Shown here piece after piece: positions 35,717 to 42,609 of a stretch of 64,000 bases of DNA. The notes below the pieces were generated by a model. The model worked only from the letters and a program-made list of their open reading frames with translations. It searched no databases and was not told the origin of the DNA. Position numbers and translations under genes: made by a program. Each line of letters begins with the position of its first letter. Position 1 is the stretch's first letter. Source of the DNA: Bacteroidota bacterium (GTDB taxonomy: Bacteria > Bacteroidota > Bacteroidia > Flavobacteriales > Weeksellaceae); the NCBI GenBank assembly GCA_023419095.1, contig JAEZYN010000045.1:5722-69721 (forward strand). Reading direction: 5' to 3'.

Positions 35717-36496
35717 CTAATTAAATCCGACAAAACGGATGAATTTTACAATTCTGGAAGGTTGGATATTGGTGTGCGACTGGCCGCCGCCTACGGTTGA
35801 TGTGGACTTATTTTGATTGATCTCGTATAAGTTTTGCCCGCCATCATAACCCGGATTCGCGTTGCCATTGTTTTTCGGATATCGTTCAAAGAATACACTG
35901 TGGCTGTGTGAGGGAATCTGATCGACGGTTAGCGTCACCTGAGCCGTACCGAGCGTAGTATCCAGCGCCCCGAAATTCACATCACCAGGAGCGTGGCCAA
36001 CCGGCACTTTACCTGCTAAATCAGTGTGCTCTACCCAGCCGACCGGAATAGCATCTGCAGGTTTTCCCCATATCGCAACCAAACCAACCGGCACCGCTTT
36101 TTCAAGCTGCAGCAGTCTGTCCTCCAATGCAAACAAGGTCATCGGGCGGCGGAAATCGGCCCACGGATATGTTACCGGGCCTTCACCGAAAGTGGCATAT
36201 CTTACATAGATGACGCTCTTTACAGAACCGTCTTCGAAGCCGCGTTGATCGCCGGTCTCAACAATGACGACGTTATCGGTTTTTGTGGTTCCTACAAAGG
36301 GGATCAGTTCGCCATAAATTGACACAAAGCCATCGGTAACGGTGCCGCCAGTCGAATCCTGGCAACCGGTAATAATGGCAAGATCGCCCACCATATTGCC
36401 ATAAGCATTAAAGTTCTTGTACGCCTCCTGTGCGGCGTCCAATATCTGTGTACTTAGCGGAAATCCGCCTGACTGATTATAGTCTATTTTGTTCAT
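35717..36496 (-). CDS. Tail collar domain phage tail protein
   Basis: This 259-residue protein has a C-terminal phage tail collar domain. P-V-G-L-V-A-I-W-G-K-P-A and I-P-V-G-W-V-E-H lead into G-K-V-P-V-G-H-A-P-G and L-T-V-D-Q-I-P-S-H-S-H-S. The I-P-x-H-x-H signature and the Gly/Asn-rich tail are typical of short tail-fibre tips and microcystin-dependent-like proteins. The N-terminus probably attaches to the baseplate. It overlaps the next upstream gene by one base (36496) and leads into the large fibre gene after six bases. Confidence 0.85.
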   Translation of the reverse strand: MNKIDYNQSGGFPLSTQILDAAQEAYKNFNAYGNMVGDLAIITGCQDSTGGTVTDGFVSIYGELIPFVGTTKTDNVVIVETGDQRGFEDGSVKSVIYVRYATFGEGPVTYPWADFRRPMTLFALEDRLLQLEKAVPVGLVAIWGKPADAIPVGWVEHTDLAGKVPVGHAPGDVNFGALDTTLGTAQVTLTVDQIPSHSHSVFFERYPKNNGNANPGYDGGQNLYEINQNKSTSTVGGGQSHTNIQPSRIVKFIRFVGFN

Positions 36497-36957
36497 TACT
36501 CTTTGATTATTTTATAACGTTTGGAAGCCAACCGGTAGAAGTCCACTAAGCTTTTCATCTCATAAATGCTGAATAAAAGATCAGCCGGAACTACTACAAT
36601 AAAGTCTACACCGGTATCAGCGTAATCGCTATCGTCGTACAAATACATTGCTCCCAGGAAGGTTGGTTTTTCTTCAGCATCTGTATAAATATATTTCCGT
36701 TTAAAGGCGTTCCCTTCATCGATCCTAATGCGACGCTGCTGATTATCAAACCTGTCATTTAACGCGGCTCTCAAATAGCATATCTGCGAATTGTGAGCGA
36801 GGTTGTAGATGTTATCGCGCCGGTACTGGAGCCACCAGTAATGCACATCCGCAACCGGTGACAAAAGCAGCGTAATCCAGGCGTTCATGTGTCCGTTTCG
36901 CAGGAACGTTGGCAAAAGCAACATGCCGAACCGGCTCCAATTGATGTTAAACCACAT
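36496..36957 (-). CDS. Baseplate-associated hypothetical protein
   Basis: This is a 153-residue protein with an aromatic-rich start (M-W-F-N-I-N-W-S-R-F-G). Y-W-W-L-Q-Y-R-R, a basic R-R-I-R-I-D-E-G-N-A-F stretch, and a C-terminal half with F-I-V-V-V-P-A-D-L follow. It sits between the baseplate J-like gene and the tail collar gene, where Mu has gp48, a tail protein of the baseplate. I see no diagnostic domain, so the assignment comes from synteny. Translation is coupled on both sides. Confidence 0.6.
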   Translation of the reverse strand: MWFNINWSRFGMLLLPTFLRNGHMNAWITLLLSPVADVHYWWLQYRRDNIYNLAHNSQICYLRAALNDRFDNQQRRIRIDEGNAFKRKYIYTDAEEKPTFLGAMYLYDDSDYADTGVDFIVVVPADLLFSIYEMKSLVDFYRLASKRYKIIKE

Positions 36958-36959
36958 AC

Positions 36960-37808
36960 TTAATTCGCTATATATTCGATGAAATCGTAATTCTCGATTG
37001 TGAAATACCCTGATACCGGAATCCTTTTCACCGATATGTTTTCAAAAGTTCCGTACGCGGTTCCGGTACTGTCAATCCATTTTGAAGCGGCGTTCACGAG
37101 GTGCGGAATCATAACCCCGTCCGTGGTCTGAAGCTTATCAATTAATGCAGTCAGTATCAATTCGCCATCGAACGGCAATTCTTTCATAAAGGCTTTTAGA
37201 GCGTCTTCTACGGGTTTGCGGCCGGATGTTATAGACACGCCGTTTGCGGTTAATAACAGCGGGTTGTAGTAGATTTTCAAACGAAGCTGAAGCACGTCCG
37301 GAAGGTAATTGATTACCGTAATTTTCACGCCGGCATCACGCACAAAGTCTTCGAAGTAAACAACCAAAGCGGCGTACTGTTCAGGTTCCAAAGGTTGCAA
37401 ATCACCGGCCGCGTTTTCGGTAGCTACTTTAATGATCAGGCGGCTTTCGTAGGTTGCTTCCGTTACCGCTGCATACTTGATAATTTTAGAAGCTTCAATT
37501 TGTTCTTCAGTAAATCCTTCATTATTGAACTTATCAGAATCCGGATAAAGATCGAAGCCGTATTGAAAGTTCAGGGCTTTTCGCCGGTACCATCGGGCGG
37601 TGTGTGGTTTCTGTTCGGAAAGAATAAGGTTCACTTCAGCTTTGTGCGCATCAAACAAAGTCTCGAGCACCCAAATAGCGTAGGCCGTCACATAGAGCCA
37701 AAGCCGCCAAACAGCGGTTTTAGAAGTAGAACTCAATACCGCTAAATTCGGATCGCTTTCTTTTTTTGCCAGAATGTCTGCGTAAATCGCTTCTATCGTT
37801 CGTGCCAT
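36960..37808 (-). CDS. Baseplate J-like protein
   Basis: This 282-residue protein has a helical N-terminus (E-A-I-Y-A-D-I-L-A-K-K). S-S-T-S-K-T-A-V-W-R-L-W-L-Y and a middle region typical of baseplate J/gp47 proteins follow, then L-R-L-K-I-Y-Y-N-P-L. A C-terminal segment has V-M-I-P-H-L-V-N. It should form the inner baseplate wedge connecting the gp25/gp46-like protein to the tail fibres. Its ATG overlaps the stop of a 47-residue Cys-rich gene. The middle domain is shorter than in Mu gp47. Confidence 0.75.
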   Translation of the reverse strand: MARTIEAIYADILAKKESDPNLAVLSSTSKTAVWRLWLYVTAYAIWVLETLFDAHKAEVNLILSEQKPHTARWYRRKALNFQYGFDLYPDSDKFNNEGFTEEQIEASKIIKYAAVTEATYESRLIIKVATENAAGDLQPLEPEQYAALVVYFEDFVRDAGVKITVINYLPDVLQLRLKIYYNPLLLTANGVSITSGRKPVEDALKAFMKELPFDGELILTALIDKLQTTDGVMIPHLVNAASKWIDSTGTAYGTFENISVKRIPVSGYFTIENYDFIEYIAN

Positions 37809-37951
37809 TATAATTCAAATTTGTTACAGGCTGTATCTTTTAACCTTATTTGCTCCTGTTTTTTAGTGCAAAATGTTTTTCGTTTTGAAACTTTATGAAA
37901 TGCGCAATGTTTACATTTTGCTTCATAAAAAATTTCCATCTTTATAGCCAT
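37808..37951 (-). CDS. 47-residue Cys-rich small phage protein
   Basis: This small gene starts at ATG 37951 and stops at a TAA that overlaps the next ATG (TAATG). Its start is one base away from the upstream stop, so it is packed tightly between two structural genes. Four cysteines (C-K-H-C at 13-16, F-C-T-K-K-Q at 27-32 and A-C-N at 41-43) and His15/His19 could bind a zinc ion. No homologue is known to me. Its packing, open frame and motif make it look real. Confidence 0.6.
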   Translation of the reverse strand: MAIKMEIFYEAKCKHCAFHKVSKRKTFCTKKQEQIRLKDTACNKFEL

Positions 37952-37952
37952 G

Positions 37953-38252
37953 TTAGCTTACTCTAAAGTTTTTCTCTACAATCCAATACCCAATACCTTC
38001 GAGTTCCTGTTCACCGTCTGAAGCTTCACCGCTCCACGCCGTTGCCGGCTGTATTTTTTTTGACGAATAATAACCCTGAACATCTTTGTTGATTTCGACC
38101 TGAACAGGGATTTTAAGCGCCGATCCGGAAGCCAGTACCGCGGTGATGCTCAAGCCATTTTCCTCAGCAATTGCAAAAGCGTTCATCACGTTTCCGGTGT
38201 GCTGTATTGTCACATCGAAAAGAGATTGGTTATGCAGGACCGTTATTTCCAT
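37953..38252 (-). CDS. LysM-like tail protein X
   Basis: This 99-residue protein has an N-terminal LysM-like unit. I-T-V-L-H-N-Q-S-L-F-D-V is followed by F-A-I-A-E-E-N-G-L and S-G-S-A-L-K-I-P-V, the usual Y-x-V-x-x-G-x-x-L ... N-x-L ... L-x-I-P pattern. Such short LysM proteins near the baseplate hub are grouped as tail protein X and may hold the spike or peptidoglycan. The C-terminal third is acidic. It follows the membrane/coiled-coil gene without a gap. Confidence 0.65.
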   Translation of the reverse strand: MEITVLHNQSLFDVTIQHTGNVMNAFAIAEENGLSITAVLASGSALKIPVQVEINKDVQGYYSSKKIQPATAWSGEASDGEQELEGIGYWIVEKNFRVS

Positions 38253-38552
38253 TTAGTTGATTTTGCCGTTCAGCTGTTTGTATTTTCTAAGTTCATCAGT
38301 AAGTGCATCGATGCGTTCTTCCAGTTCCCGGATTGTCTGCTCAGCTTCATTAAACTTTTTGATTGCAGACTCCAACCTGGTACCCAGATCATCAACAAGC
38401 GACTTGTAATAATTGAGCAGTTTTTCCGCATTTTCGATCTGCGAGCTTTCAGCATCTGCCTGTGCTTTTTTCCGGCCGAAAAACCAACCGCCAAAACCGG
38501 TTGCAAGTGTGGCAAGCAGAACGCCAAGGTTCTCAATAAAAATTTGATTCAT
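38253..38552 (-). CDS. Small membrane-anchored coiled-coil phage protein
   Basis: This 99-residue protein has one N-terminal hydrophobic helix (L-G-V-L-L-A-T-L-A-T-G-F-G-G-W-F-F-G). A basic F-G-R-K-K-A-Q follows, then about 65 residues of heptad-like coiled coil (L-L-N-Y-Y-K-S-L-V-D-D-L, then I-R-E-L-E-E-R-I-D-A-L). One helix plus coiled coil fits a holin-associated or i-spanin-like lysis protein. It sits among baseplate genes, so a structural role cannot be excluded. Its start overlaps the upstream stop by four bases. Confidence 0.55.
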   Translation of the reverse strand: MNQIFIENLGVLLATLATGFGGWFFGRKKAQADAESSQIENAEKLLNYYKSLVDDLGTRLESAIKKFNEAEQTIRELEERIDALTDELRKYKQLNGKIN

Positions 38553-38839
38553 ATTTCAATTTTAAGTTTTCCGAAGCCTTCAGACAGATCAATGTTCGGA
38601 TCAGTGTAGCCATCGTTTTCAAGTTGTATTTTTAAATCCCTGCGGAACTCACTTTCTATTTTTTCATCTCGCTTCAGGTAGTTTAGAATTCCGAAACCCA
38701 CCACGGGGCTTGCTTTAAATTCACCTTTAAAAGCTTCCACGATATGTTTAACATGTTGCTGGTCGCTTTGCCCAATTACAAAGTCACCATCAGCGATTAA
38801 TATTTTGTTTTGCTCGTCTAAAAGAATATCCTGTCTCAT
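38549..38839 (-). CDS. Baseplate wedge gp25/gp46-like protein
   Basis: This 96-residue protein begins Q-D-I-L-L-D-E-Q-N-K-I-L-I-A-D-G-D-F-V. V-K-H-I-V-E-A-F-K-G-E-F and P-V-V-G-F-G-I-L-N-Y-L follow, the shape of short gp25/gpW-like and Mu gp46-like wedge proteins. In this order (spike, wedge, LysM protein, J-like protein) it should form the baseplate wedge. Its ATG overlaps the stop of the preceding 75-residue gene. Confidence 0.65.
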   Translation of the reverse strand: MRQDILLDEQNKILIADGDFVIGQSDQQHVKHIVEAFKGEFKASPVVGFGILNYLKRDEKIESEFRRDLKIQLENDGYTDPNIDLSEGFGKLKIEI

Positions 38840-39063
38840 TCTATATTTCCCTGCGAGGTTGTTTGGCCGGTTTGTGATGCTGCGGTACCGGTAGTGCTTA
38901 CTGTAATACCAGGTTTCACCTTTCCGGATTTTATAAAGTTTTCTATCAGCTCTGCGAGTTGCTCAGCATATTCCTGAAAGGAATCATTATCCTTTGTCAG
39001 CATCGTCTGCTGTAGCTGCACCAGGCCGTCAATAAATGCCGGTTTTCCGTCTGCTAAACTCAT
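38836..39063 (-). CDS. Small hypothetical phage protein
   Basis: This 75-residue, acidic, mostly helical protein carries L-V-Q-L-Q-Q-T-M-L-T and E-Y-A-E-Q-L-A-E-L-I-E-N-F-I. A Thr/Ser/Gly-rich tail of about 25 residues follows. It is enclosed by the spike gene (four-base overlap) and the wedge gene (four-base overlap), so it belongs to the baseplate operon. No family recognised. Confidence 0.5.
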   Translation of the reverse strand: MSLADGKPAFIDGLVQLQQTMLTKDNDSFQEYAEQLAELIENFIKSGKVKPGITVSTTGTAASQTGQTTSQGNIE

Positions 39064-39539
39064 TCGTATAAGTTATCGTTATCGGTCTCGATTTGGTCAA
39101 ATTGCGCCTTTGTAGTATCCGCAAATTTGCCGGGTCCTGAAGGAGTAAGAATGACTGCTGCCTTCAGGGCGCCGAGCAGATCACCTGTTATTTTCTTTTG
39201 GTCTGAAGCATCATTTTTAATCTGAAACTTACCGCCGCTCATCTCAAATTTTGCACCGTCGATCTCGATGAGAACTTTCTCAATTTCGGTGTATTGTACG
39301 ATGGCTGTTTCTTCTTTTTCGCCGCTTATTTCCAGACATAGAACCTGGGAACCAAGCTTTGGATAAATGACGATTTTGTTAGAAAAATCCCCTTCAATCG
39401 CATTGAGGCGAACGTCTGTTAAAGGCGGTAGATTTTCGCGGTCTACCGTGCAGGTGTTGCCGGTGATCTTAACCACCTTTCCGACTGAAGAGGATTTGTT
39501 ATTATTTAGCTTTCTTACGGCTTCAATAAAGCTTTCCAC
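39060..39539 (-). CDS. Baseplate spike / gpV-like (Mu gp45-like) protein
   Basis: This 159-residue protein has an N-terminal OB-like fold: V-G-K-V-V-K-I-T-G-N-T-C-T-V-D-R, L-T-D-V-R-L-N-A-I, then Y-P-K-L-G-S-Q-V-L-C-L. A repeat-like beta-helix stretch comes next (I-D-G-A-K-F-E-M-S-G-G-K-F-Q-I), as in gpV/gp45 spikes. A C-terminal P-S-G-P-G-K tail closes it. A trimer would pierce the outer membrane during infection. The first 25 bases overlap the 3' end of the spanin-like gene. Confidence 0.75.
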   Translation of the reverse strand: MESFIEAVRKLNNNKSSSVGKVVKITGNTCTVDRENLPPLTDVRLNAIEGDFSNKIVIYPKLGSQVLCLEISGEKEETAIVQYTEIEKVLIEIDGAKFEMSGGKFQIKNDASDQKKITGDLLGALKAAVILTPSGPGKFADTTKAQFDQIETDNDNLYE

Positions 39540-40042
39540 GGTATCTTATAAAGTATAAATAGCACTGATGCTGATGTTAATATCTTACCGAGAAACAGCC
39601 ATAATTTTTGCCACCAGGTGAGTTGCTTTTCAATAAGTTGGGGTGGCGGCACTATGGTTTTTTCGGCCAGTTTTTGTTCTAAAATATGCTTTTCGTGGAG
39701 CGTAATCTTTAATTGATTTTGCAGATAATGGCAGGAAATTTTCAGTTTCCCGTCCTGATCCAACTCTGTTTTTGGCGGTTGCAGGTTCTTACCAGCAGTC
39801 GACCCGGGTTTCGGTCCCGTTGGCGGCTTTAAGAATGGTTTTCCGTCCCTGCATTCGATGTAGGCTTCATAGTAGGAATTGTCAGCCTCAACGGTTACGA
39901 TAGTGTCTCGCTTCAGTTCTGTTACTGTTTTTGTAATGGTTACCACTTCTTTTTCATGTGGCAACTGGCGGGGTTTGCAGGATAACAGGAAGCCGATAAG
40001 TAGCATCAGCGCGAAGACATTGAAATTTTTGATTAATCGCAT
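39515..40042 (-). CDS. Lipoprotein with C-terminal TM helix (candidate u-spanin)
   Basis: This 175-residue protein has a lipoprotein signal (F-A-L-M-L-L-I-G-F-L-L-S-C, Cys at 22). A periplasmic stretch with V-T-I-T-K-T-V-T-E-L and a Pro-rich linker follows, then a helical region. A single hydrophobic helix (L-W-L-F-L-G-K-I-L-T-S-A-S-V-L-F-I-L-Y) lies near the C-terminus. An outer-membrane lipid anchor plus an inner-membrane C-terminal helix in one chain is the topology of unimolecular spanins such as T1 gp11. It would fuse the membranes at lysis. It sits in the baseplate operon, not near the endolysin. The role is inference from topology. Confidence 0.6.
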   Translation of the reverse strand: MRLIKNFNVFALMLLIGFLLSCKPRQLPHEKEVVTITKTVTELKRDTIVTVEADNSYYEAYIECRDGKPFLKPPTGPKPGSTAGKNLQPPKTELDQDGKLKISCHYLQNQLKITLHEKHILEQKLAEKTIVPPPQLIEKQLTWWQKLWLFLGKILTSASVLFILYKIPWKALLKP

Positions 40043-40044
40043 GG

Positions 40045-41043
40045 TTATTTAATTTTAAATGTGATGTTGTTTTTTCGTTTAATTCCGTCTGTTCTGTTAA
40101 TGTCGGTAATCACCTCATTGATGAAGTAGATTCCGTCCCGGTGCTTATCCGGGTAATTGGGGTCTGTGAGTTCGGCGCTGTCTCCGGCTTTTGTCCGCGG
40201 GTAGCACCAGCTTTCAAAACCGCCCCCGTAGCCGTCATACCTCAGTTTCTTTATGAAGTCTTCAGCAAATTGTTTCACCTGCTCTTTATTCAGGTTCAGC
40301 GGACAATGCAGGGTTCTTTCGTTTTCGCCTTTGTCTCCGAATTCGTAGGTGATTTCTTTGGAAGTCCCTTTTTGTTTAGAGATTGCCTTTACCCAAAACT
40401 TGCGGTCTTCTTTCGTTTCGTACTTCAGGTCGCCGCCTTTCCTTACATTACGGTTCAGGTTAAATTCATGTTTTCCCTGGCTTTCAAATTCGTGGCTTAA
40501 ACCGGCATGTAATACTTTGCCTCTAAAAAAGAATTTAAACGGATAGCGGCTTTTAATTTCCTGTAAAGCGGCATAAGGCGTTACGTTCTCCAGTGCTATT
40601 TTTCCCAGGTGCGCATCAAAAGTTTTCACTTCATAACCGGGCACGATAAACTGTAAAAATTGCTTCAATGTGACATCGGCAAATACTTTGCTGACCGGCT
40701 TCATTTTCTTGAGCTTCCACATTTCGTCTTCGCACTCAAGTTCGATTGGTATTTCGGCTCCGATCCGCGTAATATAACCTTCAAACTCTGTGGCCAGATC
40801 ACCGTCGTAGCCCGCTTCGATTTTAATGGTATCATCTACCTTAATAAAGTCAAGGAGACGTTTCTTAGCTATTGAAATACTGCCGGAGCGTTCCTGTACT
40901 TGCTTAAATTCACGGGGCAATGTCACCCTTGCAACATCGGCCAGCTTTTCGGTGCTGTTTTCAATGTGTATTGTTTCTGCCACATTGAACATATACTGAT
41001 TGGCTATTGTGATCCGGAGCGAAATATTAAAGTATGGTATCAT
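40045..41043 (-). CDS. Phage late control gene D-like baseplate hub protein
   Basis: This protein has about 332 residues from the ATG at 41043, whose ATGA overlaps the upstream stop. A frame from 41067 would add eight residues inside the previous gene. R-I-T-I-A-N-Q-Y-M-F and the domain order fit gpD/gp44-type hubs: beta-sandwich, Y-A-A-L-Q-E-I-K-S-R-Y-P-F-K-F-F, then F-Y-I-N-E-V-like end strands. These form the central hub that carries the spike. The C-terminus G-I-Y-F-I-N-E-V-I-T-D-I-N is typical of the family. Confidence 0.75.
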   Translation of the reverse strand: MIPYFNISLRITIANQYMFNVAETIHIENSTEKLADVARVTLPREFKQVQERSGSISIAKKRLLDFIKVDDTIKIEAGYDGDLATEFEGYITRIGAEIPIELECEDEMWKLKKMKPVSKVFADVTLKQFLQFIVPGYEVKTFDAHLGKIALENVTPYAALQEIKSRYPFKFFFRGKVLHAGLSHEFESQGKHEFNLNRNVRKGGDLKYETKEDRKFWVKAISKQKGTSKEITYEFGDKGENERTLHCPLNLNKEQVKQFAEDFIKKLRYDGYGGGFESWCYPRTKAGDSAELTDPNYPDKHRDGIYFINEVITDINRTDGIKRKNNITFKIK

Positions 41044-41642
41044 TGGTTTGGTTTCAATAGTGACCAATTAACCTCCTTAATACTCGATGCTGTCAAACTG
41101 AACTGTATGGTATCAGAATAACCTTCCATTGGCGTGATCTGGATGTCTCTAAAGTAAATGGTGTCGATGTCTTTTTCTTCAAACAAGACCCCCACGACCT
41201 CTACTACGTTATTGTATTTAAATATTCGGTGCAGCTTCCTGACCTGGTCTGTAGGGTATTGCCGATTTTCTACGTCGATCAATATTCCCCGCATTGAAAT
41301 TTCCCAGGGACGGGTGCCCCACCGTTCTACAATTACATTATCATCGCCGTTCGTTTCAGTTTCCACTAAATCCTTTTCCCGTCTAAAATCAATGATAATT
41401 GGTGGTGCAAATACAGAAGCCTGGTCACCGGTTAGCATGGAAAAGAATTTCAGTTCCTCTCCGTCGTACCTCAGTCTTATGTCTTCAGTGGCCGGATTGT
41501 AGTCATCAAAGAAATCGACCTGGTATTTATTGTCTTCCTTTGTCAGGGATACCGCGGCCATCATTTCTGAAGCTTTCACGATCCCAAAGGCGGCGGCATA
41601 TCTGCCTGCCAGGTCGATTATAATTGAAGTTCCGTTATCCAT
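41040..41642 (-). CDS. DUF6046-like tail protein
   Basis: This 200-residue protein has P-A-T-E-D-I-R-L-R-Y, I-I-I-D-F-R-R-E-K-D-L-V, N-V-I-V-E-R-W-G-T-R-P-W-E-I and M-R-G-I-L-I-D-V-E-N-R-Q-Y-P. This fits DUF6046, a Bacteroidota phage family found next to the tail hub. It may be the counterpart of Mu gp43-like tail/DNA circularisation proteins. Its ATG lies within the last codons of the frameshifted tail chaperone extension (ATGGATAA), which supports that hidden frame being translated. Confidence 0.6.
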   Translation of the reverse strand: MDNGTSIIIDLAGRYAAAFGIVKASEMMAAVSLTKEDNKYQVDFFDDYNPATEDIRLRYDGEELKFFSMLTGDQASVFAPPIIIDFRREKDLVETETNGDDNVIVERWGTRPWEISMRGILIDVENRQYPTDQVRKLHRIFKYNNVVEVVGVLFEEKDIDTIYFRDIQITPMEGYSDTIQFSLTASSIKEVNWSLLKPNQ

Positions 41643-42158
41643 TTTGTTTTAAGCCTAAAAAACCATTTTCAGCGAGCCAGCCGATCTGTGCCCATTTCAT
41701 TGCCCATACATCGTCATCGAGTTGCTCCGGGAAGGGAATATTAAGAAAGTGACTTATCAGGGCATCAGCTTTTAGATAGAGGTCACTTTCTTTGTTATCT
41801 GAAAGTCCAGTGCACCGTTCTAAACTTTCCCAAACTTTCCCTGTCTTACCGGGATCAGTTCAGCGATCAGCGAGAACGCAGCGTAGAACAGTGCGTCATC
41901 GGCCAGCACTTCTTCTTTTGAAGTCTTCAGTGTGTTTTTAACCAGAATTTCCTGTGCCTTTTTGGGGTCGGTTTGGATAAACTTCTGAAACTGGCCAACT
42001 ACATTCCGGTCTGGCACCACGGCCAGTACTTCGATAAAGTTTTCGTTTTCGTCATCGGTGGGCAACAGCAGGCTTCGCAGCTTGTCACCGTGCAGGTCTT
42101 TCAGCTTTTTCTTTTGTTCAGCTGATACTTCAGCGGTATTTGGGGTGTCTTTAGACAT
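41635..42158 (-). CDS. Tail assembly chaperone fusion (gpG-T-like) made by -1 frameshift
   Basis: The gpG-like frame (41820-42158) ends V-R-Q-G-K-F-G-K-V-stop. Its last codons read CAG GGA AAG, giving the heptamer G GGA AAG at 41841-41835. This is the same X-XXY-YYZ site used by phage lambda G/GT. Slipping back one base opens a stop-free frame of about 68 residues (W-E-S-L-E-R to G-L-K-Q-N-G) that ends at 41635 over the next ATG. The fusion is about 174 residues. Its tail has D-D-D-V-W-A-M-K-W-A-Q-I-G-W-L-A, a Trp-rich helix as in T-type extensions. It should load the tape measure and tail tube subunits. Confidence 0.8.
41820..42158 (-). CDS. Tail assembly chaperone, unshifted gpG-like product
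   Basis: This 112-residue protein is mostly helical and charged, with E-Q-K-K-K-L-K-D-L-H-G-D-K-L, F-I-E-V-L-A-V-V-P-D-R and F-Y-A-A-F-S-L-I-A-E-L. It sits directly after the tail tube gene, the standard place for the first tail chaperone. Most ribosomes should end here and a small share continue by -1 shift into the extension. Length and position match gpG-like proteins. The name rests on synteny and the frameshift site, since sequence similarity in this family is low. Confidence 0.75.
   Translation of the reverse strand: MSKDTPNTAEVSAEQKKKLKDLHGDKLRSLLLPTDDENENFIEVLAVVPDRNVVGQFQKFIQTDPKKAQEILVKNTLKTSKEEVLADDALFYAAFSLIAELIPVRQGKFGKV
41835..41841 (-). promoter_or_regulatory. -1 ribosomal frameshift slippery site GGGAAAG
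   Basis: Read on the minus strand the bases are G GGA AAG in the zero frame of the gpG-like gene. It is a perfect slippery heptamer five codons before the zero-frame stop. A second GGGAAAG (41831-41825) follows but lies in the wrong register. Confidence 0.85.
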
Positions 42159-42192
42159 GTTTAAATAGAATTTAAAGATTGATGTTTTTTAC

Positions 42193-42609
42193 TTAGAGCA
42201 CGTTGAGTTTTACTGAGAGCGCGAAAAGATCATACTCCATTTTCAGTCCCATATCACCAGTTACTTCACGGCCTTCTGACTGAAACTTCCCGATCACTTT
42301 GTCCACTACTATCTCGTTGTATTCATTCACAAACTCCACAGTAAGCGTGAACGGTTTTATGTTCAGAATACTTCCGCCTTTGGATGCTTTTTCAAGCGGC
42401 GTGATGTCGTGCATCATGATTCCCATTTTCGCATTCGGCGTTTTTTTGCCCCAACTCCAGGAGGTTGCATTTGGGCCCATTGTGTGATTTAGCTGATGCT
42501 CCTGGCTGTTGCCGTAGGTCAGCGACGTTACTTCGATAGGGATGCCGTTCATCTGTACTTTCACATCAACCGAGTCATAGGCCTTTCCGTTTCTTTTAAT
42601 TTCTGCCAT
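42193..42609 (-). CDS. Phage tail tube protein (Mu gp40-like)
   Basis: This 138-residue beta-rich protein has D-V-K-V-Q-M-N-G-I-P-I-E-V-T-S-L-T-Y-G. It also has F-T-L-T-V-E-F-V-N-E-Y-N and G-R-E-V-T-G-D-M-G-L-K-M-E-Y, alternating strands as expected for tail tube subunits. It lies between the sheath gene (one-base overlap) and the tail chaperone, the conserved order in contractile tails. It forms the inner tube through which DNA passes. Confidence 0.75.
   Translation of the reverse strand: MAEIKRNGKAYDSVDVKVQMNGIPIEVTSLTYGNSQEHQLNHTMGPNATSWSWGKKTPNAKMGIMMHDITPLEKASKGGSILNIKPFTLTVEFVNEYNEIVVDKVIGKFQSEGREVTGDMGLKMEYDLFALSVKLNVL

Noticed and set aside
38270..38536. Alternative frame inside the membrane/coiled-coil gene
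   Set aside because: The other frame has a clear membrane helix and coiled coil and neat overlaps with its neighbours.
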